From Promethearchaeota archaeon (GTDB taxonomy: Archaea; Asgardarchaeota; Lokiarchaeia; Sigynarchaeales; SOKP01): 33,084 nt of DNA. Each line of letters starts with the position of its first letter. The stretch's first letter is position 1. The notes under the pieces are model-generated. The model saw only the letters and a program-made list of their open reading frames with translations, was not told the origin of the DNA and ran no database searches. Where the stretch lies: assembly GCA_004524425.1 (NCBI GenBank), contig SDNN01000009.1:1-33084 (forward strand), in the 5' to 3' direction. Position numbers and translations under genes: made by a program. Shown one piece after another: positions 8,015-13,579 of the stretch.

Positions 8015-8605
8015 TCATTTTCGAATTATTTCATCTATTTCTAATTTTTTTCTGGTCCTATGAAATGCATACGCAGAGCAATTACACAACAATCTGATGT
8101 TTTTCTGCATCAATTTTTCATTTTTTGAAAAATTCTTATCCAGCTTATCAGTTATATAAATTATAATAGCTAATTGAGTGGATATTTGAGGCCAAAAATT
8201 TTTCTTGGAAAATAATAAGTAGAGAGATTTTAAATTGATTTTTGCTCTCTTGAAATTGAAAACAGGAGCAATTCTATGGATTTTATGCAGGTAAAAATTA
8301 ACCATTTTTGAAAGATTTGTAGGGTCGTGTTTCAACTTGCAATATCCAAAAAATCTTTTTAATATTTTCAAATCATTCAGAAATTTTTGAATGATGTTAG
8401 AAGCGATTAATTCGGGTATTTCAATCAATCTTGGGAACTCTACTACTCTTAAATCCAAAATGCTAATGATATCATGATTATCATCCACGAGACTATAATT
8501 TCTTGTTAAAAAATTTATTAATTCACTCCTAATTCGCTTATAAGTAAAATTGATATTTGGTTCAAAACTAACTTGTTTCAAATTTATTTTAATCGTATCA
8601 GACAT
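8015..8605 (-). CDS. hypothetical protein, possible TFB-like cyclin repeat
   Basis: A 196-aa basic, helical protein with no membrane segment. I do not recognise it with confidence. The last 70 residues (about 125-192) resemble a single cyclin-box repeat of TFB/TFIIB: a helix with FWPQISTQLAIIIYITDKL (compare the AAAxIYxAxxL helix), then a cysteine-containing turn helix and a closing FHRTRKKLEID helix like the recognition helix of the second cyclin repeat. There is no zinc ribbon or B-reader. If right, it is a degenerate TFB-like regulator; a plain helical protein is equally possible. A palindromic TTTATAAA at 8671-8678 lies 66 bp upstream of its start. Confidence 0.6.
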   Translation of the reverse strand: MSDTIKINLKQVSFEPNINFTYKRIRSELINFLTRNYSLVDDNHDIISILDLRVVEFPRLIEIPELIASNIIQKFLNDLKILKRFFGYCKLKHDPTNLSKMVNFYLHKIHRIAPVFNFKRAKINLKSLYLLFSKKNFWPQISTQLAIIIYITDKLDKNFSKNEKLMQKNIRLLCNCSAYAFHRTRKKLEIDEIIRK

Positions 8606-8670
8606 TTTCTTTCTGAATCATGTAATTGATCTTGTAGATTTAATCCGTTAAATAAGTCATGATCTCGATA

Positions 8671-8678
8671 TTTATAAA
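8671..8678 (-). promoter_or_regulatory. palindromic TATA box in divergent gap
   Basis: TTTATAAA reads the same on both strands. It lies between the minus-strand gene starting at 8605 and the plus-strand gene starting at 8763, so it could serve either. The plus gene also has a closer ttatttaaat at 8701-8710. Confidence 0.4.
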
Positions 8679-8762
8679 GAAAAATAATTTTCTTGATTTT
8701 TTATTTAAATACATGGAACCCATAATATCTTAAAAGAAGATCTCGTACCACTTCTGAGAAAA

Positions 8763-9107
8763 ATGTCTGATGAAGAAAAAAAAGAAAAAACTCCATTGAT
8801 ATATTTATTCTTTTTCGGATTGGTGATCTTCATAACAATTTTTTTTCCTATTTTTGGAAGCACCTTGAGATATGATTTTAGCATATTATTCTCAAAAATG
8901 TATCATACAATTGGGATAATTTTAACATACATGGGTTTTATATTCATACTTGCAGGGATATTATCACTTGTTTGTAAGCGTCCGCTAATTGGAATCATTA
9001 CTATGATTGGGGGAGTCATGCTATTAACTTTTGCCGGATATTTTTTGAATCCCGCAACAGCAGGAAGCGGAGCATCAGGGAAAGAAGTACCTCAAGGTTA
9101 TTATTAA
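8763..9107 (+). CDS. small membrane protein, 114 aa, three TM helices
   Basis: Begins with a charged cytoplasmic segment (MSDEEKKEKT), followed by three hydrophobic helices at about 12-32, 45-68 and 74-92, and a short polar Gly/Ser-rich tail. No catalytic or binding motif is visible and the family is not recognised. A TATA-like element about 55 bp upstream supports expression. It converges with another small membrane-protein gene at 9165, and a surface protein gene follows, so this stretch is a cluster of uncharacterised envelope genes. Confidence 0.65.
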   Translation: MSDEEKKEKTPLIYLFFFGLVIFITIFFPIFGSTLRYDFSILFSKMYHTIGIILTYMGFIFILAGILSLVCKRPLIGIITMIGGVMLLTFAGYFLNPATAGSGASGKEVPQGYY

Positions 9108-9164
9108 TGTACTATTCTATTTATTACTAAGTTGTAATTGAATAATAAGCAGTAAATGACTATA

Positions 9165-9392
9165 TTAATGAAGATGAAAGTATTTTGTTCCTGTGTGGAG
9201 GCCACAGAGAGCTATTAAAATTATAGAAACGATGACGATACCTAACATCGTTATGCGGCTTCTATCTCCACCAATGGGAAAAAGGAGAAAAATTAATCCC
9301 AAAATTAATCCCATAAATCCCACTACGGATCCTAAAGCAATTAAAAATTCAATAGCTTCTCCAATCCTTTGAAAATAGTCACATAATACCAT
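9165..9392 (-). CDS. small membrane protein, 75 aa, two TM helices
   Basis: Two hydrophobic helices (about residues 13-38 and 47-63) separated by a short charged GGDRSR loop. I do not recognise it. The case for a real gene is the promoter: a perfect TTTATAAA at 9414-9421 lies 22-29 bp upstream on the minus strand, which places the transcript start at the ATG. It does not overlap any better gene and is convergent with the three-helix protein before it. Confidence 0.5.
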   Translation of the reverse strand: MVLCDYFQRIGEAIEFLIALGSVVGFMGLILGLIFLLFPIGGDRSRITMLGIVIVSIILIALCGLHTGTKYFHLH

Positions 9393-9413
9393 GGGTAAAA
9401 TATAAGTTCAATA

Positions 9414-9421
9414 TTTATAAA
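9414..9421 (-). promoter_or_regulatory. TATA box for the 75-aa membrane protein
   Basis: Perfect TTTATAAA, 22-29 bp upstream of the minus-strand ATG at 9392. It predicts a leaderless transcript and is the main support for that small gene. Confidence 0.5.
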
Positions 9422-9531
9422 TAAAAAATTTCAGTAGATTAGTACTTTAAGGTCAAGAATGAGTTTTTTATTTAAATAAATCTAATCTAATTCCTTTTTA
9501 GTTCATTTTTAAATAAAATCAAAGAAACAAG

Positions 9532-10644
9532 GTGTTTAAAATTAAGAAATCAAAAATGTTAATCCTTTTAATTAGCATTTCCGTGCTGACCATTGTAATA
9601 GTCAGTCATGCTACTGGATACAATCAGAATCTTTACATATTCCAAGGAAAAGAAAATCTAGGAAGTGAAAATTTGAAATCTAAACAAATTCATGATACGG
9701 ATGGTGTTCCATTAAATAATGCAGATGACTCTGAAGATTTAGAATTACCTGATAAAGTCTTTACTTTAACAGCTCCTTCTGATTATGTTACTTTTGACCT
9801 TTATCTAAAAGGTGAATACATGTATCATATTTACATTGAATTAGTGACTCCTCACAATTGCTCTTCAATGAAAATTACAGTGTGGGACACTGAAAGTCGT
9901 AGATTTGATATTTTTGAAAGTGAAATGTTCCATGATCCAGAATTTGGAAGGTATTTTGAAATTCCTTTCGGCGCCACGGAATCTGGTAATCATAATATTA
10001 CTTTGACAGCAGAAAGTGAGGATAACTTCAATTTGTATATTAAAATAACTCAAGGTCTAAAATGCCTTTATGATATGTTAGAGATTAAAGATCCTATTTT
10101 ATATAAATTGAGATGTTTTTCTGATCTCACAACTTATTCTCGTTCAATTCAATTAGAAACTGATCACATGTATACTTTTTGTATTGCTCGCGTTTCTGCC
10201 ATCTCTAAAAAAATAATAAATGAAGAAGTAAGACTTGATTATACCATTACGGATCCTGAGGATAATGTCTTCACGATTTATGATCATGATATTTTAGCAA
10301 ACATCCTAGAATATAATTCATTTGAATTTGGAACAGCCATGGAGGGTACGTACGATATTGACATTACGATTTATCTCAGTAGTGTACAATACGTGAACAT
10401 TGCCCTTGCTGTCATGGAGGATTATCAAATTAGTGAAATTTCAGATGTCAATGAAACTGATTCAAAAAGTTCTGAATCATCAGGAACAAATGAGATAAAA
10501 CTAAATGATGAGAATATAAAATTACCTCAAGAATGGCTAATCGGTTCAATTATTTTCGTGGGAAGCTTGATCGGGAGTGCTTTTGCGCTATTAAAGCACT
10601 ACCGTAAAGAAAGTTATATTGGATTGCCTCTTAAACAGAAATGA
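9532..10644 (+). CDS. membrane-anchored extracellular protein, 370 aa
   Basis: Begins at GTG 9532 with a basic N-terminus and a hydrophobic helix (residues 8-26) that reads as a signal peptide or anchor. About 300 polar residues with beta-sheet character follow, containing two regions of similar look (around 60-180 and 185-300), perhaps two beta-sandwich domains. A Ser/Asn/Glu-rich linker (about 300-325) leads to a single TM helix (about 331-350) and a short basic cytoplasmic tail. This is the layout of a surface protein on a C-terminal anchor. No enzyme motif is visible and the family is not recognised. tttttaaataa about 22 bp upstream fits a leaderless start. Confidence 0.75.
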   Translation: MFKIKKSKMLILLISISVLTIVIVSHATGYNQNLYIFQGKENLGSENLKSKQIHDTDGVPLNNADDSEDLELPDKVFTLTAPSDYVTFDLYLKGEYMYHIYIELVTPHNCSSMKITVWDTESRRFDIFESEMFHDPEFGRYFEIPFGATESGNHNITLTAESEDNFNLYIKITQGLKCLYDMLEIKDPILYKLRCFSDLTTYSRSIQLETDHMYTFCIARVSAISKKIINEEVRLDYTITDPEDNVFTIYDHDILANILEYNSFEFGTAMEGTYDIDITIYLSSVQYVNIALAVMEDYQISEISDVNETDSKSSESSGTNEIKLNDENIKLPQEWLIGSIIFVGSLIGSAFALLKHYRKESYIGLPLKQK

Positions 10645-10714
10645 TTGAATTAATTTTTTCTTTAAATATTATGATTAAATTCATTCTTTAATGAATTATG
10701 AGAAGTGATCATGA

Positions 10715-11032
10715 TTGAGAAAATTAGAAGAAATAGGAATATGCCCTAACTGTGATTGTTCGGTCTCTATTTTTAAAACAAAGAATTACAAGCGTTTTGC
10801 CAAATGTGAAATTTGTGGCCTTTCTTATCCCTTACCAAAGAGGGGAAAAATTGCTAATTCAGCACTGATATGTCCTGTTAGAAACTTGCCTATATTAATT
10901 ATACATAATAAGAATCAAAAAGCTTATTTTTGGGTTGACAGCCCTTGTTTTTCGTGTGTTGAGGTTGATCGATGCACTGAAATAAATGAACTTAAAAAAG
11001 AGTTTGTGGAACTAAAAGTATATGGATATTAA
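10715..11032 (+). CDS. zinc-ribbon protein with topoisomerase-type C4 fingers
   Basis: A 105-aa protein with a four-cysteine finger C10-x2-C13 ... C31-x2-C34 followed by YPLPKRG. The pattern resembles the C-terminal zinc fingers of DNA topoisomerase I (CPxC ... CxxYPxCxYxxPLP). A second half has C53 and C78-x2-C81 with C87, a weaker second finger in which the CPxC is reduced to CPVR. No catalytic domain is attached. It may bind nucleic acid as a stand-alone finger protein. The start is TTG 10715, because an in-frame stop lies at 10712-10714 and no in-frame ATG follows before the first Cys pair. An out-of-frame ATG at 10711 opens only a 12-codon frame. Confidence 0.7.
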   Translation: MRKLEEIGICPNCDCSVSIFKTKNYKRFAKCEICGLSYPLPKRGKIANSALICPVRNLPILIIHNKNQKAYFWVDSPCFSCVEVDRCTEINELKKEFVELKVYGY

Positions 11033-11049
11033 TCAATATGTTTTATTTC

Positions 11050-11808
11050 CTACCAATGAGCTTCTTCAATACCGAGTTTATTTGGTTTTGTAGGTCTGAA
11101 TTTTTTACGAATGAATTGGTGGTAATTCAAATTTTTATTCTTTCTTTTCATGACTAAATAGAACATCCTTCTCAATGCTATAAAAAAATATTTTACAGGA
11201 TAATAGGAGATTCCTACTAAAACATAATATATTAAATCTATAAACAGAACAATCTTTAATAAAAATAAGATCATCCAAACAAGGAAAGCTGAGCTGAAGA
11301 TAAGGATAATCTGGTAGATAGAATATTTAGTATCCCTCTTAAAGATAACCCAGATAGTGCGAAAATCTTGACTAGATGGAGCGGCACCCAAAATCAATGA
11401 TAAACAAATAAAACCCATAATTATTCTGAAAAATGGATTAAAAATTGGATTTAATGCAATATCTAATGACCAAAAGAATAACCACGTGGAAATGAAGAGC
11501 GGTGCTAAAGCAATGAAAGCATTTTGCAAAAAGGTTATGTTATGAGTAGAATGATCAACGTATCCATGTGGTGCAGCCTCATGTGTTATTTCACTCCTAA
11601 ATTTTATCCCAATTTTTCTAGGGCGCACACCAACTATGACACAAGCAATGAAATGGCTTATTTCATGTACAGCAACACCCACAAATGCTAAGATCGTTAT
11701 CATTTTGGTGAATGGACCATAATTATATCTCAATAAAAATTTCGAAGTAATATAGGATAACAAAAAGATAATAGGAAAGAAAATTAAAATGATGAAATAA
11801 TCAATCAT
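11050..11808 (-). CDS. membrane metalloprotease with HEXXH motif (M50/DUF3267-like)
   Basis: A 252-aa integral membrane protein with a helix-embedded zinc motif H48-E49-I-S-H52 in AVHEISHFIA, as in site-2-protease-type intramembrane peptidases. Hydrophobic helices lie at about 5-22, 36-58, 95-118, 127-142, 160-180 and 182-200. A candidate third zinc ligand is D148 in GAAPSSQDFR, placed where S2P enzymes have the NPDG Asp; the APSSxD form is seen in the zinc-metalloprotease group rather than classical S2P. The C-terminal tail (about 215-252) is basic and cytoplasmic. It is convergent with the zinc-ribbon gene. Likely role is regulated cleavage of membrane proteins; substrate unknown. Confidence 0.72.
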   Translation of the reverse strand: MIDYFIILIFFPIIFLLSYITSKFLLRYNYGPFTKMITILAFVGVAVHEISHFIACVIVGVRPRKIGIKFRSEITHEAAPHGYVDHSTHNITFLQNAFIALAPLFISTWLFFWSLDIALNPIFNPFFRIIMGFICLSLILGAAPSSQDFRTIWVIFKRDTKYSIYQIILIFSSAFLVWMILFLLKIVLFIDLIYYVLVGISYYPVKYFFIALRRMFYLVMKRKNKNLNYHQFIRKKFRPTKPNKLGIEEAHW

Positions 11809-12061
11809 GAATAAGAAATCGATTGAAACAATTTAAAGAAAAAAGACTCGTTACATTTTTTACAAAAATTTTTAAAAAAATAGCAATCAAATTGTCAAAT
11901 GTTATCAAATAATATCTTGGAGATCTTTTATTCCAGAGTGTGCCATGATAAATAGATTAGTAGAAAAAGGTTTAGCAAGATTTTAAGATAAAGTTCTCAT
12001 TTTGTGGTGATTAACAGAACTAAGTTTGTACACCATTGTTAAAAAAATCACTCTTGCAAAC

Positions 12062-12069
12062 TTTTATAA
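12062..12069 (+). promoter_or_regulatory. strong TATA box, start of candidate small RNA
   Basis: TTTTATAA within gcaaacttttataaatg, one of the best box A matches in the window. It is about 170 bp before the TFB start, too far to be the usual promoter of that gene in this genome, and it is followed by structured sequence and a T tract. Confidence 0.5.
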
Positions 12070-12091
12070 ATGACGCCAATTCTGGAATTCA

Positions 12092-12176
12092 GAACATTAA
12101 ATTTTACTAATTCTCAAACTAAGCCCCGAGCTTGGTTTATTGAAAGTTAATTCAATTTTAAGCGGTTTTTTTTTTT
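12092..12176 (+). ncRNA. candidate small RNA with two hairpins and T11 end
   Basis: Expected transcript start is near 12092 from the TATA box at 12062. Hairpin 1 at 12116-12138 has a 9-bp stem aaactaagc/gcttggttt (one G-T pair) and a cccga loop; hairpin 2 at 12139-12156 has a 6-bp stem attgaa/ttcaat. A run of eleven T at 12166-12176 would end transcription. The stem region is clearly richer in G and C than its surroundings. The alternative is a structured leader of TFB. No known RNA family is recognised. Confidence 0.35.
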
Positions 12177-12188
12177 CAAAAAGTAACT

Positions 12189-12196
12189 TTTAAAAA
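12189..12196 (+). promoter_or_regulatory. TATA-like box for the TFB gene
   Basis: tttaaaaa preceded by aac, about 45 bp before ATG 12236, giving a leader of about 16-20 nt. Weaker than the element at 12062. Confidence 0.35.
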
Positions 12197-12235
12197 TCAA
12201 ACTCCTACTTATTATTTCTTAAAGTGTGATAAATA

Positions 12236-13309
12236 ATGACATTAGAAAAAACACCTCATCGAGACCCTGATCATTTAAAATTAAATGTATATCCTGAAGA
12301 AAAATCACGAATGTCCTTCGATGAATCAACAATATTAAAATGTGATGCTTGTTATTCAACAGAAATCACTGAGACTAAAGAAGGATACGTATGTAGATCG
12401 TGTGGAGTAGTATTAGAAATTCAGAAATATGTTTATAATCGCCCTTATAATGCGAATATTATCCAACATGCTCGTCTGGGAATCACGCAAATAGGTACAG
12501 TAAAAGAAAGGGTGATAAACGAAAACTCAATTCATTTGAATAACCTCAATAAACTACATTCCATCCAATCAAATGAAAATGCTGTTTTGGATCAGGCTAA
12601 GATAGAATTAAGCCGGATTTTCAATTGTTTAAATTTACCTAGTACCATGAAAGACATAGTTTTAGAAAAGTTTAGGAAAATCAGGGCCTGTCTAAAACCA
12701 GGAACTAAATATAGAAGCCCAGAAAAGCTAATTCCAATAGCCATATATCACGTTTTTAAATTTAGAAATATATCCATCAGTGAAGCAGAATTGCTGGAAG
12801 TATCTAAGATAGCAAAGAAAGATTTTAATGCATTTAAATTACAAATTCGCACTTTTTTTCCTCAATATAAAGAGAGAGACAGAAAGAAATACATCCTCCA
12901 AAAGGTTCTGGAAATAACTGAATACTTTGAAACAGACATGCCTTTTTATTACTTGTCCAAGAAAATCTTATATAAATTGTGGGATCACATAAAAAATACC
13001 AAAGATAATGTCATCGCAGGATTAGTTGCTTCTATTTCAGCCTTATGTTTATGTAAGGATAAAATCTCAGTGAGTTCCATATGTGATAAATTAGATATTA
13101 AAATGAGTACTATTCAGTCACAAGTGAAAAAAAAAATTTTTAAACAATTTAAGGTTCCGGGTTTTACTACTTTAGTTAGATCCTCAGAGGCTCTTAAAAA
13201 AATCATAAAAAAAATGGGATTACTTGAACATGATGATCAATTAAAATTTTACAATCAAACAAAATCACCTGGCATTAATGAAATTTTGATTGAAAAAGAC
13301 TTGGAATGA
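12236..13309 (+). CDS. tfb: transcription initiation factor TFB (divergent TFIIB paralogue)
   Basis: A 357-aa archaeal TFIIB homologue that recruits RNA polymerase to TBP-bound promoters. The N-terminal zinc ribbon has C36-x2-C39 (CDAC) and C53-x2-C56 (CRSC). A B-reader/linker region follows (about 75-95, GITQIG). Two cyclin-fold repeats come next (about 110-200 and 205-310), the second with AGLVASISALCLCKDK in place of the usual AAAxIYxA helix. It is divergent: a longer N-terminal lead, a weak B-reader and an extra C-terminal tail of about 40 residues. That suggests an alternative TFB that changes promoter choice rather than the housekeeping one. It is monocistronic, with a poly-T end at 13408. 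Confidence 0.85.
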   Translation: MTLEKTPHRDPDHLKLNVYPEEKSRMSFDESTILKCDACYSTEITETKEGYVCRSCGVVLEIQKYVYNRPYNANIIQHARLGITQIGTVKERVINENSIHLNNLNKLHSIQSNENAVLDQAKIELSRIFNCLNLPSTMKDIVLEKFRKIRACLKPGTKYRSPEKLIPIAIYHVFKFRNISISEAELLEVSKIAKKDFNAFKLQIRTFFPQYKERDRKKYILQKVLEITEYFETDMPFYYLSKKILYKLWDHIKNTKDNVIAGLVASISALCLCKDKISVSSICDKLDIKMSTIQSQVKKKIFKQFKVPGFTTLVRSSEALKKIIKKMGLLEHDDQLKFYNQTKSPGINEILIEKDLE

Positions 13310-13407
13310 TATCCTCAGAAGTGAAAAACCAATTTTCCTCTTAATTTACTAAGGACTTTGAAAAGAACACGAGGACGTATTTTTCTTCGAAAAGAAATGA
13401 TCAAGTC

Positions 13408-13415
13408 TTTTTTTT
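13408..13415 (+). terminator. T-tract terminator after TFB
   Basis: Eight consecutive T about 100 bp after the TFB stop codon, the usual form of archaeal intrinsic termination. It is directly joined to the inverted repeat at 13414-13440. Confidence 0.4.
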
Positions 13416-13440
13416 AACTCTAACTTTCATGTTGAGTTAA
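13414..13440. repeat. inverted repeat TTAACTC/GAGTTAA
   Basis: Perfect 7-bp arms (13414-13420 and 13434-13440) around a 13-bp spacer, placed between the end of TFB and the promoter of the toroid surface protein (tttaaataa at 13456). The wide spacer fits a two-fold-symmetric regulator site as well as a transcript-end hairpin. Confidence 0.35.
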
Positions 13441-13579
13441 CATTCTCCTTTTTTCTTTAAATAAAATCAAATAAAATTGGATCTAATATAATTATTTTTT
13501 GAAGTGAATAAAAATAAATTATTTAAAAAAAGCATTCATTTTTGGAGTTATCATTAATCTTTTACTTGGATTTTGGTTT

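Larger units (their letters stand above)
11809..12235 (+). other. 427-bp intergenic region before TFB
   Basis: No supportable protein gene. It holds the divergent start region of the membrane protease (left), a perfect TATA box at 12062-12069 followed by two hairpins and a T11 tract (candidate small RNA), and a second TATA-like element at 12189-12196 that fits the TFB start. There is also a 6-bp inverted repeat (agttct ... agaact) near 11994-12023. Confidence 0.5.
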
